From contig CAMQGK010000318.1 of assembly GCA_947000775.1 (NCBI GenBank), positions 3,956,001 to 4,020,000 on the forward strand: a stretch of 64,000 nt of DNA, given 5' to 3'. The notes beneath the pieces are model-generated. The model made no database searches. It had not been told where the DNA came from and saw nothing but the letters and a program-made list of their open reading frames with translations. This DNA comes from Pterois miles. Taxonomy: Eukaryota > Chordata > Actinopteri > Perciformes > Scorpaenidae. A program made the position numbers and the translations under genes. This document shows, one piece after another, positions 35,532 through 49,621 of this stretch (the stretch's first letter is position 1; the number at the start of each line of letters is the position of its first letter).

Positions 35532-36845
35532 CTGGAGAGAGAGAGAGAAGGAAGAGAAGGGAAATCCCAGGTTAGCACAGAACGATAGGAGCAACGGCTA
35601 CAATATGTGAATTGGGAAGTGAAATGTGGCAGTGTTCCTGGCCTTAATGTCTTGAGTTTGTCCTGCTCTGTGAGTTAAACGCACAAAATCAAAAAGTGAC
35701 GATGCTGTAAAAGAGATGAATCTGTTCGGTGCGCCATGCCAACGTGTTTAATTAATCCAGGGCACTGCCTCTAGAGATGCCTGAATTCCCCTCACAGTTC
35801 AGCAGAATTAGCACTTTTCAATGACGGAGCCACACTGGGTGTCAGATGGCACTTGGAGATTAATGCCATTACATCAGCCACTCCCAGCCCCACAGGGAGA
35901 GGTCCGTTCAGGCTGGCCCTTGCTCTTCCTGTCCCCTCCTGGCTCCAGACTCCCAGTCACCAGCTATATCCTGCTCAACCCTGACCCTCGGCAATCCCTC
36001 TTCCTCTCCCTTCCTCCTCTCTACCCAGAAGCCCTTTTTGCGACTCGCAGCCAATGTGCCACTGGTCTGGACAGCCAGCCCCACCCTGCCCCAGCCTGCT
36101 CCTCCTGGAAGCTATTGAGAGCCACCGAGCAGCGTAGCCGTGCAACAGCTTGTGAAAGGTTAACAGCAGGGAATCGATAAACAACCTTTGAAGAACCATT
36201 TTATAGTGAGGTGAAAGCAAAACGTCACCAAGCTAACATAAAAAAACCCTTTTAAAAACTGCATGCCGTGAATAAAAACTCCCCTAACTCTCTTTGCTCC
36301 CCTGTCTTTATGGTTTTATTTTTTTTCTCCCTCCCTGGAGTTTGAGTATGAAAAGAGAAAAACACTCAATCTTGTGCCTTCTCTGCAACAGGAATAATAT
36401 CCCCATCTTTCCTTTTGTGAAAGGGGTAGGTGTTACGAGCCACCCTCAAAGACCCTTGCTTATTGAGACTACCAACGCATGTCATATTTGGCAATGTGTT
36501 TTATATTTGGCATGGTGTTTTTCTGGCTTGAGTCTGCAGTGGGCCTTTCTTTCTAACTAGGCCACGTAGACAGGTCCAGCATGCGAGTGCCAGTGAATGG
36601 CACACGGTACTGCCCCCACAGATCAGTCAGCTAGGGCAGCATAGTGGGTGTTGGGCCCTCAGGCTACACAGCACTTGACAGCAGTTGACCACGGCCAAAT
36701 ATAGACCTAAGACATGTATAGACAAGCGTATACATGGTGACACCCTAGGGACGTAATGTACTCGCCTAGCAATATGCTGTGACACTGGAACAAAGCTCAG
36801 AGAGATGACGGACACATCACAAAGACAAGCGAATGAAGCCACGCA

Positions 36846-36846
<1 letters not shown>

Positions 36847-36889
<43 letters not shown>
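36847..36889 (+). repeat. (AC)n microsatellite
   Basis: Pure dinucleotide run, (UG)n in the celf6 pre-mRNA. Confidence 0.98.
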
Positions 36890-36894
<5 letters not shown>

Positions 36895-37329
36895 ACAAAC
36901 ATGCACACACGTGTAAATGCTAACTGTAACTTCTTCTGCCAATGTGTGAAAAAGAGTAAATATATATCATTATCATTTTTCCTTAGGTGGACAATATTGA
37001 TTGTGTTTGACTTTGCAGACACCAACAAGCAAAAGCAATAATGTGAGTCATTACTAAATTTCCTTATGTGCTCAAGGGGGAAGGAAGGAGTCCAGATCTT
37101 TGAGCTAGTGTCAGAGACCGGCTTACTGAGGCTCTGGGAGAACGGAGTAGACATGGAGTCCTTTTGGTTTGTGTTTATAGTGTGGATAAAGGGCTGAAGG
37201 GGCCCTTATCATCATTATTATCATCTTGTATGTCATTAAACAGCCAGACAGGGACAGTATCATTCCTCACAATTACACTGAATGTGTTTACATGTGAGGT
37301 CTGAGGTAAAGTTAAAGTAGGGTGAAACA

Positions 37330-37640
37330 TTACAGGCTGTTCTCATTCGCTGTTTGTACCTATACCTACGGAAAGTAATGCACTCTTATGTGTATATAGC
37401 CCACGCAATGGTGAGCCAGGACGTACGGGGCTGCCTCGAAGGACATGCTACATGACTTATAAGGTTTCTGTAAGGGTGTGGTCGGGGTGGATGGATGGTT
37501 CATACAAACCCAAGAGGCCGCTGTTTGTGTCCCGTGTGAAGCCTAAGTCAGCGTTGACTTATTTTACCTAACTTTTGTTATGTGACTTAACTCAACCTAC
37601 TTAAGATTTTGTATTTGTATTTGTATGAAAACGCAACGCA
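37330..37640 (+). repeat. Fragment related to repeat family C
   Basis: Shares GTTTGTACC, GGCCGCTGTTTGTGTCCCGT and GTGAAGCCTAAGTCAGCGTT style sequence with 30390-30460 and 53580-53620. It is diverged and truncated before the AAACCTAA part. Confidence 0.45.
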
Positions 37641-40159
37641 AACCATTTTAAACATGATTAATGTTCTAAATTGAGACAAAACAAAACAAAATATGCACCA
37701 AAACTCAGTTGGTAAAAAAAACAAACAAAAAAAAAAAAAAAACATCAAGGCATGGCTTAAAATCAATGTTTGTTACGTTATTAAGCTATGGACGGAAATT
37801 GAAATATGTGAACTTTGACATTTGACCCGTCCACCACTCGGACTTCCTCCCTATGCGGACCTTCATGGACTGTCATTACAGCATGTTTGTGATACTTCAA
37901 AAATAGACATAATCCACGACAAACACTTCAAAATGTAATTCACAATGCAGTTCGCTGTGTGGGAATTTAATCTTTAGCAGACAGAAGTGGAACCGTTGTA
38001 TGAGGACACTCGGCCATTGATGTATGTGAGTATGGAGTGGAGAGAGTTATGGTCAGTTGGAGCATTGTAAGCAGTTAGTTACTGTAAGGTGTCACATACT
38101 GTGTATGTGTGAGTGTGTCTTAACAACAGCTCAGGTTTGGGGGAAGAATTTGTCTCACATAAGAGGTTTAGAGTAGCCTGAAGTCCCAAGATCCCTGTCC
38201 AGTGATCAGTCAGCTTCCAGGTCTTAAACGGCAGCGATTGGTCAGGAGGCTTCATTAGTAGCCCCTGAGCCACTGCAGCAACAAGAGTCATTAGACAACC
38301 CAAAAGTACACTTGGGGTTGCTAGGCAACCGAGCGGAGGTGGCCGGCAGGCAGGCGAGGCAAGCTGGCCGTTGGTCTGTGGGCTGTTAGCCAACCAATTG
38401 GCGCTCCTTTCTTTCTTCTTTCTTTCTTCTTTTTTTTTTCTTTACTTGGTCCAAGGAGGTCATAGTGAGAGGGGAGGAAAAAAGATTCCTCAACTCCCAC
38501 CTTCCAGCATGTCCCACTTTCATGTCCCTTTTTAGTGACTGTGACAATGAGTTTTCAGAGCGAGTCTGCAGCAGCGTCTGCTCCAGCTTCCTGCCAAATT
38601 ATGGAGTTGAGCTTGATGCCAAACTATGGAGCTGTGAGCGGCGCTCACATTCATATGGCAGCAGTTAAGATGGCTGCTTCTTTGAGCTACTTTACAATGT
38701 CCTCTACGTACATTTTCTCATGCAAACGGGGGAAATCTTTCTAGCACACGTGCTTACTGCACAGAAATCTTGAAGTTCACTTTACTTTCATCCTCTCTGT
38801 CTCTCTCTCTCTCACACTGTCACACACACAGAGGCACAAAAAGTCTAGGGGCTCAATAACAGCAGGTGGCTTAGGTGACATTTTAATCCCTTATTACTGA
38901 GTGCAGGATTAGCCAGCAGATCAAGGCAGAGTTAATTATATGAATTCATCAGAGGCTAGGCGAAGAGGCAGCCTGCTTTCCCCTAGGGCCAGGACCCACC
39001 TCCACCTCCACCTCCACCCCACACCACCCACCTTTTGCCTACACACATGCATACGCACACTAAGGAAGAGGACAAGTGACATTTTGTCCATCTGAGAGAC
39101 TGGCTAGCTTCCTTATTAGCATTGCAGCAGCAGAACGCTAAGATAACAAACAGTGGAGCCTCCAGAGATGCTGTAAGACAAATGACATGTACTACCTTCC
39201 CGTTGGGCCCCTGCAAAATGAACTGCATAGACATTGGAGAGATGGACTACAGGGGTTTTTCCATCGTATAGACGTGTGGCTGCAGAGGCTGAAAGGAGTT
39301 CAACACCACCCCCCGTCTTGCTTTATCTTTGTCTCTCTCTGCCCCTTTGGCCTCCAAAACCAATATGCTTCCCACCACAGCCCCTTAATGGGTTGATCAA
39401 TGCTGACAAATAGGCAGCTCATGCCGTCTTGCCTGGGAACTCACAGCTCTGTGCCTGTGTGCTGCTGTACCCAGAGAGGCCATCTTTCTTTCTCCTCATC
39501 TCACCCTTTTTTTCTGTCTTTCTCTTTCTTTCACTCACTTTTTTCCTTTCTCCATATTTTCCCTTCCTTCATGCTCTATTTCCTTTATGTCTATACATTA
39601 TTTTTTTTTCTTCTTTGCTCTAATCTCCAGAGGCAAATCTATATTTTTCATTCTGTTATGATGAATAAAAGTCAGCTGAAGTCACAGAGCGGTGGGGAGC
39701 CAACAGTGTGGAAGAGAGAAACCTGCTTACATTTTGGACGGACTGTGTGTACATGTAAGTTTCAGAGTAAATGTCTATCTTTGGCTAGTCTGATTGATAG
39801 CAGTGCAGTGGAGACAAAGAGAGACAAGGACACCGCTGGCCTTTGACCATGCTTGACCAGCAAGGAGAAATGCTCTCTACCAGATACTCTAAATACAGAA
39901 AAATGTTCTCTGACAACTATGACAGAAATGTCTTTGCCCATTGGCGAGTCTATGTTACTGTAACTCTGAGATGACTTCTTCTGTTTTTAGATGACTAGCA
40001 GTATCCTGTGTGAAGATTGACTTTTTAGTGATCCAAAGTTGTGGAAGATCCTGATTTATAAATTGAATTGCGTTTCATTTTTCTAACAGTTGTTATCTAA
40101 CAACTGTGTGGCTTTGAGCTCCCCGTTGTCAGACACATACGCTCTGTCAGCACAATGTA

Positions 40160-40410
40160 ATGTTAGCAATTGACAGACTGTGTGTGGTTCTTTCAACCAT
40201 TTAACCGATTAATTAAAATCCTTAATAGCGGTTAATGGTAAATTACTAATTATTAACATCCCTATAAGGAATCCATATGTATAAAACATGTTATGGTAGC
40301 TTGTTGGGAAAGAGGCTGAATAATGCTCCAAATTTCTGCAAAATCTTGGTGAAGGAAAACTGGCATTTTTGAAAGGGTTTCCTTGACCTCTGACCTCCAG
40401 ACATATGACC
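40160..40410 (+). repeat. Mosaic repeat fragment related to family B
   Basis: The part at 40365-40405 (CCTTGACCTCTGACCTCCAG) matches the inner part of family B. The preceding part, with ACCGATTAATTAAAATCC and GGTTAATGG, looks like another AT-rich DNA-transposon end. Confidence 0.4.
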
Positions 40411-41273
40411 ATAAGATATTTCCACCATTACTTGATGAGAAAAGAAAGAAATTAGTGCTTAAAAATTCACCAGAGTGCAGGAAATGAAGTGTTTGACACT
40501 CAAAATCCTGATGGGCCCCCCCCCCCATGTTAAAAAAAACCTACATTCTTGACTGTTCCTGTCCCCTTCTCACTAGAGGCTGAGCCCCCATAAAGGTCTG
40601 ATCCTAGCAGCGCCCCTGGTACTTCTCAGTTTTAGGGACATGCTAATGAACTGTATGATTACTTAATATTCATGCTGTAAGCTGATGTCCTCTGAGTAGA
40701 TATTTGGTAAAGTGAGCAGTGGGTTGAACCCACAAAAAGTCCCGCTTGTGCAATAAATATCAAGTCACTCGGAAAAAGACAGCGAGCTAAATGCGTACAA
40801 TATAAAATGAAAGCTATTTCCAAACAATGGTTTAATAAGGCTGCAATGAAAATCAGCTTTGCCATATTTGGCCCCATTTAAACTATACATTTACAACAAT
40901 CCACACTGCTTCTGTGTCTTGCGCACATGATGCGCAATGAAGGCATATCCGGGAACACCTGCTATTTTTGTTCCTCAGTGAGCATCCATGCACGCCAGGC
41001 GTCTTGGGTGAAGTGGGATATTAATAGGAGAGCTTGGTGATGAATCATTACCTTCTCATCCAGTCACATTACTTCATCTCATAACTTTTAAACAGCTGTG
41101 TCAATCACAGTGGCACATGACGAATAAGGCTCACCAAATGAGGGAGGAGTGTGCCAAAGGCTGATGATGAACTTCTCTAAGATTAATCTGAGTTTAAGGG
41201 GGATACTGAACATCCGGTCACAGATTTTTCCATATTATTTTGTTGTGAAAAGAACACTGATCCATTTAAAGGG

Positions 41274-41613
41274 ATAGTTTTGGTGTTTTGAAGAGGAGAT
41301 GTATGAGGAACTTATCCATTGTAGGTGACGGTCAGCAAGCCCTCAGCTTCGAGAAACAGACGGATAGAAAGGAAAAGGCTGTCTGACGGCAAGATAAAGT
41401 GGTGAAAATATTCTATATTTAGTGTAATTTTAAACTATTGATTTTTTTTTAGGTGAGCCTTGCTTTGGGTGGCTAAAATTCAGTTTTCTGCTGTCCCCAT
41501 CCACAGCACTGTATTGCTTTGCTCCAGTGTCAGTGCTCTGTCATCTGCTGTAAGTAATACACTTACTATGGATAAGTTCCTCATACAGCCCCACTTCCAA
41601 ACACCTAAACTAT
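41274..41613. mobile_element. MITE with about 45-50 base terminal inverted repeats
   Basis: The left end reads ATAGTTTTGGTGTTTTGAAG and then ATGTATGAGGAACTTATCCAT. The right end, reverse complemented, reads ATAGTTTAGGTGTTTGGAAG and then CTGTATGAGGAACTTATCCAT. The element is 340 bases long, has no coding frame and resembles a repeat abundant in percomorph fish. Confidence 0.85.
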
Positions 41614-42794
41614 TAACTACTACTAACTACTAACCTTTAAGAGCCAGTGTAACTGTGCAGTACTGTAAAATCATAACAGCAAAAGTAGAAAAATAAAATA
41701 AATTGTTGCATTGTCATTCTGGTTGCATGTAGTTTGTACTGAGGAATTTAATAAAGATAGACTCATTTAGTTTTGGCTGCATCTACATGCAACAACAAAG
41801 ACACTACTGCCAAAACTGTGATTGAGCATTACTCTGTTTGAGCCCCGCATAAACTCCCAATTCCCCAAAATAATCCTACTTACATGACTTCCCCTGGAGA
41901 GTTGTTCAATTTTTTTGTTCCCCTCCAAAACGAATAATTTGTTTCCTGACTCGCCGCTGTCAAATTTTACTAAAACAGTTCCAGCCATGTTTGTCCTCTA
42001 CCACATCATGTTGCTCACCACAGCTACAGATCAAGGTCTCCTGCTATTTGAAATGCGTTGAAACATCCTGCGCTGCTACATGGTGACAACTCGTGTTACA
42101 ACGTATTGTGATGTAGTGAGACTATTTTTTTCGATTTTTTTTTTTTTTTCATGAAAGCTAAGCTAAGTAGGCACATTTATACCAAATCTGTGACCTTTTC
42201 TCAGTGAATGTTACAAACAAATAACTAAATACCAAAAAATGAATAATGGAAATATTTTTTTTCTTTGCTGTTATTTCATTTCCGCTGCTTCCATTTCATC
42301 TCACACATCAGATACCGTTTAGTTTTCAAGTCATCAGGTATCACTCTCTTGATAAGCCATCCGTTGTTTGATGCCTCTCATTATCATTCTGCAGTTTCGC
42401 CGTCAGTGAATTCATTGGAGCTGTTGATGCCATTTACAACCTTTTAAGCTCAATTAAAGATGTTTATTGCAGACTGGCTTTTCTTAAAGAGCCAACAAAG
42501 TGCCAGTGGCGGCAGCTGAGACAGAGAAGCCTCCTTCCAAAAGCAGATATATGGATGCTAAGACCCTGACCTTTGACCATTATAAGTGCCCTGACCTCTA
42601 TCATTGTCATCAGTGCCTTTGGAGCTTTGGGGAATTAAGAGAATTGTGCTGTTTCATTGAATGGGATTGGCATTTTTGTCAATACTCACTTTAAAGTGTC
42701 ATGGTAATCTTGTATTTGGTTTAGCTGTTTTTTGTTGTTGTTGTTTTTATTCAACTATATCAACTATAAATGGAAAGAAATGAAAGGATTATTC

Positions 42795-43080
42795 AGTAAT
42801 TCTGCAGGAGCATACTGCTAAATCACAGTGATCTGGACATTAACTGTGAAGTTCTAATATATATTAAATACAGTAACTCTACAATAGCATACTGCTAAAT
42901 CACAGTAATTGGATGGACATTTACTGTGACGCTACAGTTAAAGAGATTCTACAACAGCATACTGCTAAATCTCCGTAATCTGGACATTTACTGTCAAGTT
43001 ACAGTTAAATACAGTTATTCTAAAGCAGTTCACTGCTAAATCACAGAAATATATTGGCATAACTACTGTGAGGTCACAGT
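42795..43080 (+). repeat. Tandem repeat, about four units of 70-77 bases
   Basis: The core CATACTGCTAAATC recurs at 42811, 42888 and 42958, with a variant TTCACTGCTAAATC at 43029. Each core is followed by CAGTAAT/TGGACATT and ACTGTGAAGTTACAGTTAAA-like sequence. Units are diverged from one another. Confidence 0.85.
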
Positions 43081-43774
43081 ATACAGCTGTCATTTCTCAA
43101 TAACTGCTGTGAAAGTGATGTAGTATCTTGCTGTGAAAGTAATGCAGCTAGTACAGTCAAATAATTTAGAGTGTAGGAAATTGAAACAGAGAACCAAATT
43201 CCCTGACAAAATGACACTTGTCCAGATTGGATCATTTATATAGTGATGATCTATGCAGGTAATACAGCAAAGAAAAAAAAACAGCATTTTGGAATACAGT
43301 TATCTCACTGTATAGCAGGCCTATCTCACTGGCTTGCAAGCTGCCAGATCCTGCACAGTCTGTACTGTACCAGCCCAAATTACTCCTTCCATCACCCATC
43401 GCTCACACGTCAGGACATCCTGCCCCTCATTTCTGTGTGGAAGAGAAACAGGGCCAGCGCAGCGGGAATGAGTCTTTCTCTCAAATTGGTGCACAAGTTC
43501 ACAAGCAGCCTCCCTGTGAGGCCAGCGGAGTCAGGAGAGGTGTGTGTTGGAGGAGATGGGTTAGAGCTGGAGTGATCACACGCTGCCTGTCTCCTTTCGA
43601 AAAACACATGAAGGAGGGCTGTGTCTGCCTCACTGTGAGGAAGAGGGAGAAGGGGCGCTGACAGCTCAGCAGAGGGTGGCTGGCGGTGAAATGCGGCCTA
43701 TTTTTAGCTCCGAGTCTGAGCTCCTATTTAAAGACTAGGTGCTGGGGGTCGGTTTGGGAAGGGGAGGGGGCCAG

Positions 43775-43781
<7 letters not shown>

Positions 43782-43808
<27 letters not shown>
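43782..43808 (+). repeat. Poly(A) tract
   Basis: Uninterrupted run of A in the plus strand. It is not preceded by a recognisable retrotransposon. Confidence 0.95.
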
Positions 43809-44581
43809 TGTTGTTCGTAACCAGCTAACACAGTTTCCCCTGGTGTGATGCTGCGCCGTCATAGGGGAACATCTCTGTGTTTGTGTTTCGGCGCTGTAAT
43901 CTCTGTCCCGTTCTCCATAATTACCTGGAAATTGATTCCCCCTGGAGCAGGATTTTGGCTTTTAATTTATCTCTATGAATCCGGTATTGGCTCTTCGGTC
44001 CTCTGAGAGGCCCAGCTGAGCCTCTGAACCAATCTATATCACCCCACCCTGCTTGGCCCAGTCCAACCCAATCTAGTCTTAGGGACTCTAGCCCAGCTTG
44101 CATTCATAATAGCACCACTCTCCCTTCCCATTTTTATTTTTACTCCACTGGTGCCCAGCAGGCCTTCTCTCGAGGTGGGACGGAGGCGGACAGAGACAGA
44201 AAGTGGATGAGAAATCGAGCCATCAAGTTATCCTCTGCTCCATAAAGCCTCTGTTCTTCCTCTGACTCTAGATGGATTGCTGTGTAGATCACTGCAACCA
44301 ATGGCCAGTGCACTATATTACATTTATTGCCCCCTTTTCTTCCTCCCTATCGCCCTCCCTCCTTTTCCCGTGAATGTGGGAGGGGGGGTGGAAAGAAGGA
44401 CAGGGGGAGTCGGGGTAGAGGTGCATCAGGGGGAGGGGGGGTGACGATTCGACACAGTGAGACAAGACTAACAAATTAGTCAAAGTGACAGGGAGTTTTA
44501 TGAGGTCTGCTCTTGTGAGGCGACTGCTGCTCTCTCTTCTCTCTCTTTCCTTCTCTGGGCCACCGGGACACCATACCGGGG

Positions 44582-44685
<104 letters not shown>

Positions 44686-45544
44686 GGGTGCACATATTTG
44701 TGCATTTGAAAAGGAGAAGAGTGAAGGAGGTGTTGGAGAAAGGAAGGAAAGGAACAGCAAGAAAATTTAAGGTAGAGAAACAAAGAGATGGGAGATATAA
44801 TGGATATACAGTAAGAGGCTCAGGGATTAGGAAAGAAGAAGGCAGAGGCTCTGCTTCGCTCTGACGTCTGCTTTTCGTGTCATGGTGTAACAGCAACTCT
44901 TGTCTTCAGCCTTAAGGTGACTATTTCTTCACGTTTCAGGCAGACCCTGAGTGTCCCATTTGTGCCCACACCAGAATTTTTTTATTTATTTCCTTTACAT
45001 AATGTAAAATAAATTTCAACATCTGTGAAATGGTTTCACTGAAAAGTGAGTTATTGTTATCATACTATAGTTAGTCTTTGGGCTCGTGGGACTACTGTTA
45101 TTACAATTTTATATTTTAGGAAAAAACACTAGATATAGTTTGATGAAACTACATGGAGCACAGTCGTATCTATGAAATAATAACAAGTGAATGTAAAGAC
45201 GCACGGAGAGTCAAAAAAAATTCATATGGAAAACATTTAATAGACAATGTGACCGTTTTTCCTCATTTTTCAAAAATCCTGACTTTGACTTTTAATGAAA
45301 GTGTGATTTATTGCATTGGATCTAAAAATGTCAGACTTGTTGGATACTCGCCCGAAGTATGCCCGTACCAAATTTCAAGACTTTTGACCAATCATAGCAA
45401 ATGTTATGGCATTTTCCCTTATCATACTAAATATAGTCTTTGGGCACAAATGGGCTGACATATATGGACCTTGATGGAGTTTTTTTGAAATCATGTTTTA
45501 TCAATGGATAGATTCTGTGACACCCTTACTATATCAGGAGAAAG

Positions 45545-45546
<2 letters not shown>

Positions 45547-45632
<86 letters not shown>
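45547..45632 (+). repeat. (GT)n microsatellite
   Basis: Uninterrupted GT run of about 86 bases, (CA)n in the celf6 pre-mRNA. Confidence 0.99.
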
Positions 45633-45638
<6 letters not shown>

Positions 45639-46944
45639 ATACACACCGCTGCCGATGCATACACCCAAACACAGAAGGTTAAACGCTCCGCACACAAACA
45701 AAAAGCCAGAGCAGGAATCACAACAGTAACCCGCTGGCTCCCCAGGAGCATCTATCACTCTGCAAGGCCACAGTACAAATGTTTCTGAGCTGGGCCGGGA
45801 AAACAGCTAAAGTGGCTCACAGTATAAAGAGGAGTGGGAGAATAATAATAAGTGGAGGGTAATGACACGCCATGCATCTGTCAGATTTATGAGTGTATAT
45901 CCTGCTCTGCTCCTCTCATACCTGCCGGGCCGGGTCCCATAGACACAGCACAATGCTGATGAGAGGAGTCAGCGGTGAGCAATCACAGAGCACAGAGCGA
46001 AGGGGAGAATGGAGCTGGACTTGCTCCGTTATGGCCAATGACAACATCCAACAATTGAGCACTAAGGGCAGAGCGCATATACACACACACATAAACACAG
46101 ACACACATCAAAATGGGCTGCACAGAATCACAGAGAGGCATATAACAAACAGGCGGCCGTGGATGGGGCTCAGAGGAATGAGCCTGTGATCCATTTGCTG
46201 TATTTGAATCTATAGATAAAGAAAGATGTAAATTCATTTAATCATCGTTATGCTTAAAAACAGATGGCGGCATCGTGCAGTGTTAACTAAACTGTTAATT
46301 CTGTCTCTGGAAGATGCAGCAGTGCTTTTTTTTTTTTTTTCGTCCGGCTACATGTTATGCCACACTTCCTGGTTAGCTTCTGTTCTACTGTAAAAGCACC
46401 AGAGAGAAGAAAAACACTGCATGGTTAAGAAATGGAAATTTCAAAATGTTTTATGAAGTAGAAAATGCATTTCTAAAGTGTTTGTTTAGCCCTTAGGATA
46501 CACATAATCAAGGCAATTTCTGCATTGTTTACAATGGAAATTCCACAGCGTCTGTATGATGTAACCAGAGGCTGATGACTGGTCCTTAAACACCATATTG
46601 TTTATAGACTCACAGTCCGACTTGCATGTCTGTGGCTGTTTTTGTTGTAAACATTTAGAGAATAGGCTTCTTTGTCTGTCCATGTTGGGTAAAGTTTCAC
46701 ATTTGGTGGCTATACACTGTGATGCGGGGTTGGAAGAGCATGTCCAGGTGCTTAGTTTAGTCGTTGGTAAAGCGATGATTACAATTGTTCATTCAGTGTT
46801 GTAAATTGAAATTTGTTTTACATTTTCATTCATATAAAAGACAAATGAAAAAACTAAGCAATTTAAGGATTCAGAAAATGAAATGGCTTGATTAACTAGC
46901 CGGCAATGATCATCTAGCACGTCACCACCAACACACATGCACAT

Positions 46945-46995
46945 ACACACATTCCCGAATTTCCCTCCGGGGATTAAAAAAGGTTTCTTTTTCTT
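46945..46995 (+). repeat. Non-LTR retrotransposon tail remnant
   Basis: CGAATTTCCCTCCGGGGATT followed by AAAAAAGG resembles the 3' tails of fish LINEs that read 'aatttcccttcggggattaataaag'. Only the end is left. Confidence 0.4.
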
Positions 46996-48609
46996 TACAA
47001 CAAAAACAGCCTATAATGACAGTATAACTCAATGATGCGTCCATTCACACACAAACACATACATGACCACATTAAGCCGTCTACCAGTACGTTAGACAAC
47101 CTGTGCCTCAGATCAGATCAACCCTGTATGATCTTAACACAATTCCCAACAAGATCTAATTTACAGTAAATATGTTAGCATTACACATGCATCAGACACA
47201 CACTGTGTAGGTAGTGTTGGGCTAATAATGCTGACATGTTTATGTATTTAACTGAGAGAGGATGTCACCACACTGACAGCTCTCTCCTTTGTAGCAAGTG
47301 CATGTGCAAATTGTCTTAAACTAACAGAACCAGGTGGTATTCCATGTAAAGCAAGTCAAACAGGTTCCATAATTCGATATTAAATCCTCTATATGATATT
47401 CAGAGCATTAATAGAGCAGCAAACAAATATTTGCTATATAAAGATATAGAGGTGTAATGTCTACCTGAGCAGAGAATGAAGTCACTCTCTCTGTATGTGA
47501 TGTTATCTGAGCTTTTCCTTGCTTTGTTGACATCGCCGGGCCGGCCACATGTGCCTTCCAATGCATGTTGGTGCATGTGAGCGCCCCCCACTGGTTAGCT
47601 CAAGGCTGCCTCTCTACACTGCTCTCGTACAGCAGTTACAGCTGACAGCTTCGCCCCAACAGATGGGGCCATTACGGAAGTGTAGCACCCACCTTCTTTG
47701 TCTCCCTTCTGTCAGCACTGTTGCTGTTGTTTTCGCTGTTAGCAATTTTAGCACAGGCGAGCCAGTTCAGCCATCGCCATGTTGAGAGCTGCGCAGAGGC
47801 AATGGAATTGCTCCCAATCTTGCATTTAGAGCCTCTAAAAAGACGATATGCAGTACTGACCTCAGCAGCAGAAAAATATCTCCAACACGTACACAGAATA
47901 TCCTTATCTTGTTTTCAGATCCATTGAGCCTCTTTTTGTTTTTGATCTGTTGCACAGTGAACTTGTATATGTTTTCAAAGATAAAGTTTTGTTTGTTTTG
48001 GCCTGAGCTGTGTTTTAAGGCTGACACGCTTTTTGACTTTAATATGAGTAGATGATTATGATTTTGGAGAAGAGTTTTGTCTTTGCACTTTCTGTTATGT
48101 CGACTGATTAGTTTTAGATATCTCCGGGGAGCCAAAAAAAGTCCTCCAACATGTTAACAAATGAACATTTTACACATTGGGCTATTGACTCTATTAGGTT
48201 TAAGTTAAAATCTCACACACACAGGCTGCTCATAACATGAGGTATTGCACGTAGCCTATTACACATCATGCACTTGGCAACACACAGACTCATAAACACA
48301 CGCTCGCTGGCTGCTGATAGTAATGGAAGGCACAAGAATGAAGACGCTCGTCAAACAAACACCATCATAGTCAAATGGTCTCGTAAATACACACAGCAGA
48401 GCAAACACAGAAATAAAACAATAATAATGGAACGGAAGATGTGTTTTTGTAACGAGCAATAGAAGACTGTTATTACGCAAACAAATGCAGGCGCGAGGAT
48501 AACTAAGCACGTGGAGGCATACGCCCTCGTGCATACTTGCTCAAACAAACGCAGAAACTCACACATGCCGGCAAACTTGTGCAGAGATGCCTTTAAATGC
48601 ATACTAATG

Positions 48610-48637
48610 CACACACACACACACGCACACACACACA
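48610..48637 (+). repeat. Short (CA)n microsatellite
   Basis: CA run interrupted by one CG. Confidence 0.9.
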
Positions 48638-49532
48638 AGCACGCAGCCCTGGAAGTGTGTTCCAAGACGGCAATAGCACAGAGGGCTGTTTGTGAAAATG
48701 ATCACATCAATCGAAGTGATAGATAAAAGACTGGGAGCAATTGATAAAGTGCCACAATTATTTGGAAGATGAATGGCTGAATTTGCTTTTGAAATTGGAC
48801 TGGATCTCAGCGCAATGGAACAGAACTCATCATCATCAATGAGCCTGCCATTAGATTGCTTTCTGTCACAGCCCAATATCAGCCCGGACAATTGGATCCA
48901 TCTGCCAAATGGGATCAAATAGACCCACTCACACAACATCAGAGGTGATGTATAGTGACCGTGTGTAAAACATATTACACTGCAAATGCACAATACATCA
49001 TTGTGTATGTTGTTGTGTGTGTATGCGTGCGTGCTTGGGTTTGCCATTGCCGTGGACGAGTATGCTCAATAGAAATGATTTGAGATACATTAAGGGAGCG
49101 CGAGTATGACATGGAGGGAAACACTAGCGCTGGCTATGCAAGGAGGGGAAAAAAAATACATGATGCTTAAATGCCGCAAATGAACCCATCAATTCATATA
49201 ATGTGCGTGAGATGATTGTAAAGAAAAGGTATAGTGTGAATGGTCGAAGATAGATGTGCAGTTAAAGGCGGGCTGTAACAGTCGGGAGAGAGGGAATCAC
49301 TTTCACACATCCTTCAACAACACCAGGACATTTTTTTTTCTTTCTTTTATTATTATTATTTAAAAGAATATTTGCAAAGTTGCAACTCATAAAACTTGCA
49401 CTATCGTATCACATAATTTATTTAAGCCTATAAATCCTTTGGCTTTTGCAGTTATACGCTTCATAATGATGCATTGGTTAACACGGCCTGAATATTTGAG
49501 CCACATAAAAATGGTAATAGATTAAAGCAGGG

Positions 49533-49534
<2 letters not shown>

Positions 49535-49619
<85 letters not shown>
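49535..49619 (+). repeat. (GT)n microsatellite
   Basis: Uninterrupted GT run of about 85 bases, (CA)n in the celf6 pre-mRNA. Confidence 0.99.

Positions 49620-49621
<2 letters not shown>

Noticed and set aside
35821..36180. Plus-strand open frame of 119 codons.
   Set aside because: No recognisable domain, no promoter or splice context and intronic position; such lengths occur by chance in GC-richer stretches.
39188..39234. Possible small minus-strand exon with AG...GTAGTA borders, encoding about nine residues (FILQGPNGK).
   Set aside because: It does not match any CELF segment, its length would break the frame into the 49-base exon, and the RRM1 residues expected here are different.
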